Assembly: GCF_000142905.1 (NCBI RefSeq)
Contig: NW_013657676.1
Coordinates: forward strand, 437,256 to 501,255
DNA from: Thecamonas trahens ATCC 50062
Taxonomy: Eukaryota > Apusozoa > Apusomonadida > Apusomonadidae
Reading direction: 5' to 3'
DNA: 64,000 nucleotides
The notes beneath the pieces were generated by a model. It did not search any database, was not told the origin of the DNA, and saw only the letters and a program-made list of their open reading frames with translations. Positions 18,733 to 28,492 of this stretch are shown one piece after another. The stretch's first letter is position 1; each line of letters begins with the position of its first letter. A program made the position numbers and the translations under genes.

Positions 18733-20213
18733 TCAGCTGCTCGACGACGCGTCGTCGAGCTGGGCCTCGAGCTCCTGCAGCTGCTGCGCAAGCCGCGCTT
18801 GCCGCGCCGATGACGCATCGAGCATGGTCTCGTAAAAGCCGACCGAGTTGCGGTTGATCCTTTGACGCAGCGAGTCCATCCGTGCCGCCAGGCTCTCCAC
18901 CTGCTTGTAGAGTTCGCCCATGCGCGAGTGGTGGATGCGGCGTGCGGTGGCCAACCGCGATCGTGCCTTGCCCTTGTTCTGCCGGCTGCGAGTGACAAGC
19001 ATCCGCTTTGATGACGCAATTGTGGGTAGCCCAGCGGCCTCGTCATACTCGTACATCGAGTACTCATTGAGCTCCGAGTCGAGGTTGTGAACGACGTACC
19101 GCGTCTCGAACGAGTTGGACTTTGCTCCGCCAGACGCCGACGATGCGTTCGAGTCTGAAAACAGGCTGCCCGTGCGGCAAGGTCGGCACTCCGGATCCGT
19201 ACTGCGCTCGGCGACGCCGAAGACGACGACGCTGCAGCTAGGGCTCGCCTGCGATCCGCCCTCTGGACCGCCTGCGCCCGCCGCCGCCGCCTCACCGCAC
19301 GCTCACGCACCGTCGTCGTCGCAAAGTCGGACGTCGAGAGCGAGTCGTTGCAGGCGTAGCCTCTCGAGCCTGGGTCCGAGCTCGAGCCAGAGTCCGAGCC
19401 GCGTCTGTCAAACCCGACACGGTCAGTCTTGTACTCGGACCAGCTCGAGGTTGAGCCCGAGGAGCCAGCGCCAGTGCTGGCCTCGCCCGGAGCATCAAAG
19501 TCGACTCGGTCCGTCCGGTACTCAGAAAAGCCGCCCGACGACGAGCTCAGCTCGCGGTCAATGGCAAACTTGTCAAAGTCAACCATGTCGGTACGGTACG
19601 AGCCAAACGATACTGACGAGTCGAGCCGCCCCTCGCCGTATGCATCAAAGTCAACCCGGTCAGTTCGATACGAACCGCACGACGACGAGGCAAGCTCGAT
19701 GCCCGAGCCCGAGCCCGAGCCCGAGCCCGAATCCGAGCCCGAACCCGAGCCTGACGTACTCGGCTCCGGGCGGTCGTCCGAGCGACGCGAGTCAAAATCA
19801 ACCCGATCCGTCCGATACGAGCCGCACGACGACGAGGCAGACTCTGCCTCTGGCAACGCGGCGTAGTAGTCAGATGGCTCGTACGGAGTCTCGTCTGACG
19901 ATGCGTAGTCACGCTGCCAACGTGGGAGCCTTCGGGAAAAGTCAACGCGGTCAGTCCGATACGAGCCCTCGGACGACGGTGCGTCCGAATCGAGATGCGG
20001 ATACTCGTCAAACGGAACCCGATCCGTCCGGTACGAGCCGGGTGACGACGACGAGTCCGAGTTGAGGTTCGGATACGCATCAAACGGAACCCGATCCGTC
20101 CGATACTCACCCTCTGACGATGACCACTTCCCCACCCCTGTAGCCGCCCCCGAGCTGCTGCTACTCTCCGACCTGCCAGCCCGAGCCGCCTTGCGACGAC
20201 CAAAACTCACCAT
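18733..20213 (-). CDS. Novel YRTDRV-repeat protein with C-terminal coiled coil
   Basis: My model has two exons on the minus strand: 20213-19307 and 19154-18733. The intron is 19155-19306 (GTGAGC..TTTTCAG), phase 1. It gives 442 residues. The N-terminal two thirds hold eight copies of a SYRTDRVxFD motif (variants EYRTDRVPFD, SYRTDMVDFD, EYKTDRVGFD) separated by 8-45 residue Ser/Asp/Gly linkers, one an SGSGSGSD run. The second exon encodes a basic region and a coiled coil (MGELYKQVESLAARMDSLRQRIN). Without the splice, the first frame would run into the 3' part with atypical Arg-rich composition. I know no family with this repeat. The Ser-flanked RTDR sites look like possible kinase or docking motifs, which is inference. 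Confidence 0.65.
19697..19752 (-). repeat. (GAGCCC)n hexanucleotide in coding sequence
   Basis: A hexanucleotide array encoding an SGSGSGSD-like linker between two YRTDRV units. It is probably length-variable. Confidence 0.8.
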
Positions 20214-20589
20214 AAGCCCTTGTTTCGCCACGTCCACGCGACCGCGACCGCGCTACTCTGTGCGTTCTACTCAGTCTGTATACTCTACTCGGACTGTGCG
20301 CAAGAGCCAGTCCTATGTTGGTGTCTCCTCGAACCTTCTGCGACCTGTCTCACACTATTCCCGTTGGCTCCCGCTCTGCGCCTGCAGCGCGAAGTCGGGT
20401 GGAACAGCTGAACAGCCGAACGGCGGTCCGTCTATCCACACCAGCCGCCCGCCAACCCGCCCACACTCGCCACCCACCCACACCCACCCACACCAGCCCA
20501 ACCCAACCCGCCAACCGGACAGTCCAACCACACCACCCGTCCCACACCACACATCCATCTCCTCTCCCCTCCCCTCCCCTCCCCTCGGC
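20214..20589. promoter_or_regulatory. Divergent region with CCCA and CCCCT short repeats
   Basis: A 376-bp spacer between divergent genes. It contains CACCCACC-type repeats (about 20472-20500) and a CCCCT tandem (about 20563-20584) directly upstream of the ATG at 20590. A long frame crosses it on the + strand without a good start. Confidence 0.35.
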
Positions 20590-22935
20590 ATGAACGCCTC
20601 ACAGCCTTCACCTGCCGTGGCTGGCTTTGCGCGCGCACGCCTCGCAAGCGGCACGGTCTGGTCGAGCCTTGGCGGGCAGGCACGGGCGCGGGCTTGGGCG
20701 CACTCTATTCGGGAGCCATATGAGCGGGTGAGCATGTCGGACCCTATGGGATACGATGATGAACGTCGCAGCGGCAGGCGAGGCGCGGCACAAGCGCCGT
20801 CGGCCCCAGCAGCCGACGCCTCGCTGGTCACCGGGCTGCTAAAGGACATTGCGCTGGTGCTCAAGATCGCGGGTGGCCTTGTGGGTCTCACCTCTGCGCT
20901 GTTTTTCTTCCGGCGCATGCAATGGCAGCAGGTGCGCGCCATCCGAGTTGCGTTTCGCGAGCCTAAGGAGCTGCGGTCACATCTCCGGCTTGCCGAGCGC
21001 GCGTTTGACGGCGACGGCCCGCGGCGGTCGTGGATCGTCAAGCTCGAAGACTGGTGGAAGGCGCGGCCGATGAAGAACGCATCGGCGACCGCCACCGCTG
21101 CTGGAGTTGACGCCAGCGGCACCGGTGCTGAGAGTGGGCGAGTCGATGATGAGGAAGAGGAGCTGTCTGCGGCCGCGCGCGACACGCTCGAGCGCGACTG
21201 GCGCGGCCTGCACATGCGGCGAGTCCGTGAAAAGGGCCTCCTGCGCTCGATCCTGCGGCAGGAGCCTTCAGGGCCGGTTGTGGTGACCGGTGCGTCCGGC
21301 TCGGGCAAGTCGGCCATGGTCCGCGAGGTTCTCAACGACCGGCCGTGGACCATGTACATCAATCTGTACCAGGATCCTGTCGGCGGCTCGACTGACTTTC
21401 TTACCCGGTTTGTCCGCGCTTGCGGCTACTATTACCCCCCGATCGAGCTTGTGGCGCTTGGCATCCTCCGCCAGCAGATTACCGAGCATGACGCCGAAAA
21501 GGCGCTCGCGTACACCACCATGGTCCTTCAGCAGCAGCGCTCGCTGCGCAACGCCATGGGCAACGTGGTTGATGGTCCGATGGGCGTTCCGTTTCCGGTC
21601 TTTTGCCTCGACCAAATGCACGATGTGCCGGTGCCGCGACCGGGCGCGTCCGAGGCCGACCTCGCGCGCGCCGCTGCCTTTCGCAAGTTTGTCGACTGGT
21701 GCGTGTATGTGACCGATGCCAAGCTCGCGCATGTGGTCTTTGTCACGCGGCCGGGCCTCATCACAGCCATGGACCGCCACCTCGCCCTCCGGTTCCGCCG
21801 CGAGCAAGTGTACATGGCGCTCATGTCAGACGGCATGACCAAGGCGTACTTTCGGTTCCAGGTCAACGCCGAGCTCAAGCGGGTTGGCCTGCCGACACTC
21901 TCCGAGGCTACCATTGCGCGCGTTGTTGCCACACTCGGCGGCAACCTCAAAGACATCGAGCACTTTCTCTCGGCCGTTCTCCGTGGCCGCCCATGGAAGT
22001 CTGTCCTCCGCTCGATGGTCCGCGACTCAACGTTCTCGCTCGAAATCGAGATGGACGACATGCTCCGCGAGGCGGCCGACGAGCGCGGGTCCAAGGACAT
22101 GCGCGAGGGCTTCAAGAAGTTCCTCCGCTTCTGGGCTCTGCTCAAGTACATGGCCGAGTCGCGCCGGACCCACGTCCCGCGCCGTGAACTCATCTCGGCC
22201 GTCTTTCTGCAAGCTTCCCATGAGCTTGAGGACTACGTCGCTCGCGGCGTGTTGTCCCACACTGATGTGGCGCAGCACTATTACCAGAACGCGCTTCTCA
22301 CCGAAGAAAAGGCCGCTCTCGAGGCCGAGGCTCTTGCCGAGGAGGCCGAGAGCGGCAACCCGCGCCGCTCGGACGAGCTCGACGCCGCGCTCGAACAGGC
22401 ACTCCGCCGCGACGATGCTCAGGCCCAGCAGCGGCTGTACGCCGTCCAGGGCGGGCTCGACGAGCACTGGCTCATGCCGGCCTCGCCCCGCCTCAAAGTC
22501 GCCATGCGCAAGCTAGTCAACGACCCACGCCTCAAGCGCCTTGAGCGCGAGATCGCCAAAAAGGTGCTCTACCTCGAGTCTCGCAAGCGGACCGACGAGG
22601 TTATCGAGGCCCGTCGTGTCATTGCCGCAGAGCTGGAGTCGCTCGGTGTCATCCTCCGGTCGCAGCTTGCCAACCGCGGCTACCAAGGTCTCGAGGACGA
22701 GGCTGTCGACACCGCTGCAAAGCTCCTTAATCAGCTTTCAGCATACGCCGACGAGTCGGCCGAGCTGGAGACCCGCCTCACTACCTTCCGCTGGAACAAC
22801 ACGGCCAAGCTGGCCAACTCACGCATTGCCACCTCGTCTTCTGCGCCGGCCGCCACCGTTGCCGCCGCTGCTGCCGCTGCTGCCGAGGCCGAGGCCTCGT
22901 CCACGTCGTCATCATCCGGTGCGTCTTCGCTCTGA
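20590..22935 (+). CDS. Membrane-anchored P-loop NTPase (STAND/AAA-like)
   Basis: A 781-residue protein from ATG 20590. An Arg/Ala/Ser-rich N-terminus without acidic residues for the first ~40 positions could be a mitochondrial presequence. It is followed by a likely transmembrane helix (residues ~76-107, ending LTSALFFFRR). Walker A is GASGSGKS (~residue 234) and a Walker-B-like VFCLDQ lies near 337. GGNLKDIEHFL resembles the helical lid of STAND/AAA NTPases. The C-terminus is helical and ends in a Ser/Ala-rich tail. It recalls mitochondrial inner-membrane NTPases of the YME2/RNA12 kind, but that is a weak resemblance from memory. Confidence 0.7.
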   Translation: MNASQPSPAVAGFARARLASGTVWSSLGGQARARAWAHSIREPYERVSMSDPMGYDDERRSGRRGAAQAPSAPAADASLVTGLLKDIALVLKIAGGLVGLTSALFFFRRMQWQQVRAIRVAFREPKELRSHLRLAERAFDGDGPRRSWIVKLEDWWKARPMKNASATATAAGVDASGTGAESGRVDDEEEELSAAARDTLERDWRGLHMRRVREKGLLRSILRQEPSGPVVVTGASGSGKSAMVREVLNDRPWTMYINLYQDPVGGSTDFLTRFVRACGYYYPPIELVALGILRQQITEHDAEKALAYTTMVLQQQRSLRNAMGNVVDGPMGVPFPVFCLDQMHDVPVPRPGASEADLARAAAFRKFVDWCVYVTDAKLAHVVFVTRPGLITAMDRHLALRFRREQVYMALMSDGMTKAYFRFQVNAELKRVGLPTLSEATIARVVATLGGNLKDIEHFLSAVLRGRPWKSVLRSMVRDSTFSLEIEMDDMLREAADERGSKDMREGFKKFLRFWALLKYMAESRRTHVPRRELISAVFLQASHELEDYVARGVLSHTDVAQHYYQNALLTEEKAALEAEALAEEAESGNPRRSDELDAALEQALRRDDAQAQQRLYAVQGGLDEHWLMPASPRLKVAMRKLVNDPRLKRLEREIAKKVLYLESRKRTDEVIEARRVIAAELESLGVILRSQLANRGYQGLEDEAVDTAAKLLNQLSAYADESAELETRLTTFRWNNTAKLANSRIATSSSAPAATVAAAAAAAAEAEASSTSSSSGASSL

Positions 22936-23127
22936 CGTGCCCCCACCTCTGCCAGTGGCACAAAGCTCTTGGATCGATAGAGCTGGCTTGCTGACTGCCA
23001 AGGCGTTGGATGGCTCTCGGCCGCACACCACTGCTTCCCGATCCGCACTTTTGCCACTCTTGTGCTATCGCCCGCACACGCGCGCGTGCAGTGGCGGCGA
23101 TCAAGCCTTCTCTGTGCGAGACTAGCC

Positions 23128-24284
23128 ATGTGCGATGCGGAACTCCGCCTCATTACCGGTAGGTCCCCCCGAATCCCTTAACATCATACTAGTGACATCT
23201 GCCCTTCCTCCTACCAACGTAGCCAGTGCACCCGGCTATGGTTGTTTCCGACAGAGTGCGTTTGTGGTTGCCTGTGGTGCTGTGTGGTAGAAATCGACGC
23301 AAGCCCTTTTCCTGCCGCGCAAGAGTCATCGGTTACGCAGCGAGTCCGAACCTCTTGCGGCTACGTCTCTCGAAGATGGACACCTAGAGAGAGCATCAGA
23401 GCAGCCCTTGACGTGTGCAACTTGTAGACGTTTACGTTAGCATGAGAGGCACGCCCCGAAACCGGTTTGAGGGTGGTGCAGGGAGTGCAAGGCCGCCAGT
23501 TGGGGCCGGGAAAAGATGGGGCTACTGGCGGTGGCAGATTTTTTTGGCAATTGCAGCCCCCCTTCCTCTCCACGACACAAGACATGCGAGGATGAGGCAC
23601 ACCACTCACACGAACCTAAGGCTTCTCCAACACCAACCGGTGCCTTGGATGTGCCTCTGGTGAGGCGCATGCCAAAGCGGTGTGTGCGCTGCGGCGGCTA
23701 GCGGCGTCGCCAACGGTAATGCCGAGGATGGGCCTGTGTCATCGACGGCCATCCCCGCCGTCTCCGCTCAACCACTTCAGGGTTGTGTCACCGCTGCCAC
23801 GACGACGGGATGAGCCCGTGGAGAGGCAGGCGGATGCCGCGCAAGAAACGGTGAACGCGCCGCCTACTCCTTCCACCCCCACGGCGGAGCATGCTTGTCC
23901 CAGGCTTCCACCCGTACTGCCGACCACGCCGGCAGCCGGCCGTCAGCGAGCTCCTGTCCGCCACTCCAGCCCAGAGCCAGTCCGCGGCCGAGGCTTGTGC
24001 CAAGACGATGCAACTTGTGCGGCACGATCCAGTTGTGCGAGGAGGTCGAGGCAGCGAGTGGTAGACACGGACCACCGAGCCAGGACCTGCACCAGGCGAT
24101 GGCGACCAGGACGTCCCGCGGTAGCGGTGCGGCCAAGTTTCGGACACGGGTAGGGGCGAGCCCGGTGGTCCGGGTGAGCTCGACCGACCCCGTGGTGCGG
24201 ACGCTGCTTGCCGAGCTTTACGATGCGACCACAGGCGGGGCGAGCGGCGGCGACGATGGCGACAATGCAATTGCCTTCTTCTGA
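23128..24284 (+). CDS. Unresolved multi-exon candidate gene
   Basis: There is no single long frame, but gene-like pieces are present. ATG 23128 opens MCDAELRLIT and reaches a GTAGGT donor at 23159. An acceptor at 23221-23222 (a GTGAC branch-like motif lies 26 nt before it) joins in phase to ASAPGYGCFRQSAFVVACGAV, which looks like the start of a WD-type beta-propeller. Later pieces include PAVSELLSATPAQSQSAAEAC (about 23937-23999) and a terminal frame ending SSTDPVVRTLLAELYDATTG, TGA at 24282-24284. I cannot connect them with confidence or name the family. Extra introns, a sequencing error or a decayed gene are all possible. The stretch 23160-23640 is less GC-rich than its neighbours. Confidence 0.35.
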
Positions 24285-24315
24285 GGACGCGGCAAACTAA
24301 GGTAACAGGTAAAGA

Positions 24316-27069
24316 TTAATCTCGCATGCGCTGCAGAAAGTCGAGGAACGAGCGGAGGAGCGGGCGCGAGTGGAACGCACACGAGAGGCGAGGGAGGCGC
24401 GGATTGGGGCAGCGAGAGATGAGCTCGCAGACGGCAACCATGGGCATATGGCACATGTCCGGCCGCTTCTGGGTACACTCGAGATTGGCGACGAGTCCAG
24501 CCTTCGGGCCGAGGCCGCCAGCAAGATCATGCATGGGCACCACGTTGACGACGTAGCGCGAGATGTCACGGAGCGGGATGCCGAGCCGCTTGCGGGCGAG
24601 GACAATGCCCGGGGCGGAAAAGGCGACGGCGTGTGTCCCGACCGACGAGCCGACAATCTTGGCGATGCCGCCACCGAGCGAGTGGCCAACGACGACAACC
24701 TTGGACTTGCGGAGGAGGCGCTGGACGTGGGCAATGACAACGTCGTGGTATCGCCGTTCCGAGTCTGGCAGCAAGTGCTCCACAGTAGCGGCCATCTCGA
24801 CAATGGCGGCGATGAGGTCGGTCGGCCAAATGGAGAGGCCGGGAAAGACAACCGAGAAAAACTGCAGCGTGGCCGTTTCGATCCAGAGGTCCAGATCCTG
24901 GACCCAGTCGAGAATGTCAAAGAGGCCAGTGCCGCGGATCGAGATGACTGTCAGGTTACGCGACGGCGAGTACAGCTCGTAGAAGCGAACCCGTGAGTGG
25001 TGGGCCGGAGCCTGCAAGTCCGACATGGCCGGAGCCGGGCGCGAGACGTTGACCAGCAGAAAGTCGTCAAGGAGCGAGTGGAGATAGAGGTCGAACGACG
25101 GCGTGCCCGGCGGGAGGTATGAGAGAAGCGAGAGGAGCGAGTAGTCGGATAGTGTGAGGCCGTGAAGCTGGTAGGAGCAAAAGGCGTATCCGTCACTGCG
25201 AGCCGGAGGCGAGGATTTCCACGGTCGGCCGAGCGGCCACAGATTGGCCCACGCCTGAACATCATCGCCGTCCACCGAAAACTTGACCGAGAGGCCATTG
25301 GTCGACGGCGCGCTAGCTGGCGGGAGGGGAGCAGCGGCCGGTGACAGCGGAGCGCCGCCGATAGTAAAGTGGTCAGGGAACGAGGACTCGTCCCACACAA
25401 ACGACTGGACGGTGCCCACAACCATGACGGTCATGACAACGAGGATGATGCCAGAGAGCCACCAGATGATGCGGCGACGGAGGCGGCGGCGCGGGGCCTG
25501 CGAGGCGACCTTGGGCGGATGGGTCAGCTTCCACACCATGTTGGAGATCGAGTTAATGGAAAAGGCGACAATGACGACGGCGAGCCACGAGCGGAAAAGC
25601 TTGTAGACAATGCCGACAAGAGCAACAGCAGCCGCGAGCTTGACGGCGCGAAAGGCATACGGTCCGGCAAGCAACATCTTGAGACCCTTGAAGAGAAAGA
25701 CGCCCTGATGGAGGAAAAACCAGACCATGGCGTAGAAGAACGAGTGCCCAGACGAGATGACCAGGTACGAGCCGAGACCGCCAATAAATCCCTGGTTGGA
25801 AAAGAGCGCGTAGATGGGGAGAAAGAGCGAGGAGAGAACCATCGAGCCGTAAGTGACGTCCGAGGTGACGGCGGCCCAGTTGGCGTCGGACGAGATGATC
25901 TCATCGAGCATCGAGAGCGAGAGCTGCGGGCCGCGCCCGCCGTCAAAGGCCCACAGCTCGTCGTCCGAGGCGTCAAGCTCCGGCGATGAGTCGCGCGGGG
26001 AGGCCGATTCCGAGCCGTGCACCACAGCCGCCGCGAGCTTGACCGGGCGGGAAGCGATGGCAGCGACAAAGACGGCAAAGTGTGCGAGGAGAAGACCGCA
26101 GACGGCAAAGGTGTTGAAGTAGATTTCGCACCGGACCGAGCACTTGTGGCCAGTGCATGCGGTGCAGAGACGGACGTGCAGCGGACACTTGTAGCACGAG
26201 GCGTGCGAGTAGGCAATGACGGTGTTGATGAGGATGACAAGGAGCAGGACGATCGGAACCGAGCAAACAAAGGTGATGGGCGCAATGAGCCGGTCGCGTG
26301 TGGCATCGATGGCCTGCGAGAGGCGCGACGGCGATGAGCCCGCGTCGGCCAGCGTGGCATCAGAGCCGTCATCAGCAACGGCACGAGAGTACGGCTGAAG
26401 CCGCGGGTGGCCCAGGTGGACGTCGCCGTCGCTCTCGTCACCATCTGAAGAGGCCTCCCACGGTGCAGGTGGCGATGAACATGACGCGCGGGAGGCGTTG
26501 CGAAGGCGAAGAACTTCAAAGCGTGGCGAGTCCACCGCAGTGGAGGCGGCAGCGACGCCGGCGTCGCCGGGCGAGGCCTCACGGAGGAGCGCAGGCTTGA
26601 ACAGACGGTACTCGGCGTCAGGCTCGGGCGAGCCGTCGTGGACCGACCCGACTAGCCGGCGGTGCGGATCGAGATGGAGGATACGGAGCAGGGCGCGTGG
26701 CGAGGCAAAGATGGCACGGCGGTCGTTGTCAGAGAGGACCGTGCCGAGCCGCACGATGGAGACGACGTCGGACATGAGGCAGCGGAGGCGCGGAAAGGGC
26801 TCGACCGAGGGTAGCAGATCAAAGAGCAGATTGAGAAAGACCCGGAGAGCGAGGACAAGGCCGAGGATGACCTGGACCATGAAGACTACCTGGAGTGGGA
26901 CGACCCACATCGCGCCTTCGCTTCGTGATGACATCAAGATGTTGAAGGTAAACTCGAGGACGGTCTTGAAGGCGAGGACGACGACAAAGGCAAAGACCGG
27001 GAGGTAGTGGTAGACCAGGAGCAGCTGGGATAGCATCTTGCCCACGAACACTCTGGACCGGAAAACCAT
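24316..27069 (-). CDS. Multipass membrane protein with class-3-lipase-like domain
   Basis: A 917-residue protein from ATG 27069. The N-terminal two thirds contain roughly eight or more hydrophobic segments (starting LLLVYHYLPVFAFVVVLAF). There is a Cys-rich loop (SCYKCPLHVRLCTACTGHKC) and long Ser/Asp-rich loops. The last ~300 residues form an alpha/beta-hydrolase: ISIRGT (oxyanion strand), the nucleophile elbow GHSLGGG (~residue 793), and NVVPMHDLAGG supplying a likely acid. It is probably a membrane lipase or acylhydrolase. The architecture resembles putative lipases of other protists, though I cannot name one. Start context: an A/C-rich stretch 400 bp from the divergent NAA40 gene. Confidence 0.75.
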   Translation of the reverse strand: MVFRSRVFVGKMLSQLLLVYHYLPVFAFVVVLAFKTVLEFTFNILMSSRSEGAMWVVPLQVVFMVQVILGLVLALRVFLNLLFDLLPSVEPFPRLRCLMSDVVSIVRLGTVLSDNDRRAIFASPRALLRILHLDPHRRLVGSVHDGSPEPDAEYRLFKPALLREASPGDAGVAAASTAVDSPRFEVLRLRNASRASCSSPPAPWEASSDGDESDGDVHLGHPRLQPYSRAVADDGSDATLADAGSSPSRLSQAIDATRDRLIAPITFVCSVPIVLLLVILINTVIAYSHASCYKCPLHVRLCTACTGHKCSVRCEIYFNTFAVCGLLLAHFAVFVAAIASRPVKLAAAVVHGSESASPRDSSPELDASDDELWAFDGGRGPQLSLSMLDEIISSDANWAAVTSDVTYGSMVLSSLFLPIYALFSNQGFIGGLGSYLVISSGHSFFYAMVWFFLHQGVFLFKGLKMLLAGPYAFRAVKLAAAVALVGIVYKLFRSWLAVVIVAFSINSISNMVWKLTHPPKVASQAPRRRLRRRIIWWLSGIILVVMTVMVVGTVQSFVWDESSFPDHFTIGGAPLSPAAAPLPPASAPSTNGLSVKFSVDGDDVQAWANLWPLGRPWKSSPPARSDGYAFCSYQLHGLTLSDYSLLSLLSYLPPGTPSFDLYLHSLLDDFLLVNVSRPAPAMSDLQAPAHHSRVRFYELYSPSRNLTVISIRGTGLFDILDWVQDLDLWIETATLQFFSVVFPGLSIWPTDLIAAIVEMAATVEHLLPDSERRYHDVVIAHVQRLLRKSKVVVVGHSLGGGIAKIVGSSVGTHAVAFSAPGIVLARKRLGIPLRDISRYVVNVVPMHDLAGGLGPKAGLVANLECTQKRPDMCHMPMVAVCELISRCPNPRLPRLSCAFHSRPLLRSFLDFLQRMRD

Positions 27070-27460
27070 GTTGACATGCGGAGTGGACCGTGGGGAGGAG
27101 GCTTGGAGTGGGGTGGCGGTGGCACAGGGTGCAGAGGAGATGGGGGGTGATCACGATCGCTATCGCCATCGTCATCGCCATCGCCATCGGGGGGCCGTAA
27201 GAGTGAGGGATGGGAGCAAAAGGGAGGATCGGGATGGTACAGAGAATAAAGAGATTATAGAAAGGCGAGTACTTGTAAATAGGGAGGCGGAGAACGGGGT
27301 GGAGAGGGGGGGGGGGGGGAAGAGGCCGGCACGCGGCGAGAGGCTACGATCCGATCCAGGGCCAGCTTGGGCACAGCGGGTGAGGGCCAGGGATGGCGAC
27401 AGCGTGCCGGAGGGAGGAGAGAGAAGAGAGGCCAGACTTGAGTATCTAACGAACGGAAGC
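27070..27460. promoter_or_regulatory. Divergent region with ATCGCC array and G14 run
   Basis: A 391-bp spacer between the lipase-like gene and NAA40. It contains an ATCGCC/ATCGTC hexanucleotide array (about 27155-27189) and a 14-G run (27306-27319). No gene was seen. Confidence 0.4.
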
Positions 27461-28318
27461 ATGGGCCGGCGGAAGAAGAACAACAGTAAGGCCAAGGCCA
27501 AGAAGCTTGCGCGGAAGGCCGAGGTGGCGCAGACGGCGCAATGGACGGCGGCTGTGCGGCGGGCGGCGGCCGCGGAAGACATCTTTGCCCTGATGCCGGC
27601 ATTCCGCAAGTACCAGACACCAGATGGGCGCGAGATCGAGCTCACGTTCCACGATGTGAGCGAGATGGACAGCGATGAGGTCGGATGGGCGTTTGGCCTG
27701 CTCAAAGCCAACATGGAGGCCATGTATGTAGAGTCGGGCTGGGGCTGGGACGACGACCAGAAGCTCAGCGAGATGACGGCCGAGGGGATGAAGTACGTCA
27801 TTGCCACCGACGTTGGCTCGGGCGAACGGCTTGGCTACGCCGAGTTTATGTACACCATTGAGAAGCCGCTCGGCGTGGCGCTCTACGTCTACGAGATCCA
27901 GCTTGCGCCCGACGCCCGCCGGGCCGGACTCGGCCGCCGACTGATGCAAGTCATGGAGTTGGCTGCTGCCATGCTCTCGGTCCCCAACGTCCTGCTCACT
28001 GTCTTTACCGCCAACGTTGACGCCCTCGCCTTTTACACCGCCCTCAAGTACCAGCCCAACACCGAGGTTGAGGGCGCGGCACCGACCTGGAACGAGCATC
28101 TGCAGATCCACGAGGATCCGGCCTGGCACGTCATGCACAAGCCCATCGCTTGTCGCCCTGCACCTTCCCCAGCTCAAGATTCTGCAAGCTCTGCTGCTGG
28201 TGCGAGCTCTGCTTGCTCTAAGGCCGCAGTATCCGCAGAGTTCCAAATGATAGCTGTGAAAGCAAACACCCTCGCCCTCAGCCGGATAGCACGGGTAGCA
28301 GCGAGCAGCCGAGCGTAG
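27461..28318 (+). CDS. NAA40: N-alpha-acetyltransferase 40 (NatD, histone H4/H2A)
   Basis: A GNAT enzyme that acetylates the N-terminal Ser of histones H4 and H2A. The protein starts MGRRKKNNSKAKAKKL, matching the basic N-terminus of NAA40. Family blocks follow: VGWAFGLLKANMEAMYVESGWGW (compare [23 protein letters not shown]), YVYEIQLAPDARRAGLGRRLMQ (acetyl-CoA binding RRxGLG), and VLLTVFTANVDALAFY. It has 285 residues. The last ~47 (from CRPAPSPAQD) are a low-complexity tail not found in animals and could reflect an unrecognised intron or a natural extension. Confidence 0.9.
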   Translation: MGRRKKNNSKAKAKKLARKAEVAQTAQWTAAVRRAAAAEDIFALMPAFRKYQTPDGREIELTFHDVSEMDSDEVGWAFGLLKANMEAMYVESGWGWDDDQKLSEMTAEGMKYVIATDVGSGERLGYAEFMYTIEKPLGVALYVYEIQLAPDARRAGLGRRLMQVMELAAAMLSVPNVLLTVFTANVDALAFYTALKYQPNTEVEGAAPTWNEHLQIHEDPAWHVMHKPIACRPAPSPAQDSASSAAGASSACSKAAVSAEFQMIAVKANTLALSRIARVAASSRA

Positions 28319-28492
28319 TAGATTCCAAGGCTTGGCGCTCCCTCGCCAGCCACACTCACGCACACACACAACACACACACACACACCACTTGACTCGCCC
28401 CACACCCCACACCACACACACACACACCACATACCACCACGCCACAACCTCACCACAACCACACACATACACAGAGCCAACATTCATCCGGC

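Noticed and set aside
18345-19306. 630-residue extension of the YRTDRV frame on the minus strand
   Set aside because: After the last repeat the frame becomes Arg/Ser junk, while another frame holds a coiled coil with a good splice junction; the extension is opposite the HDEL gene.
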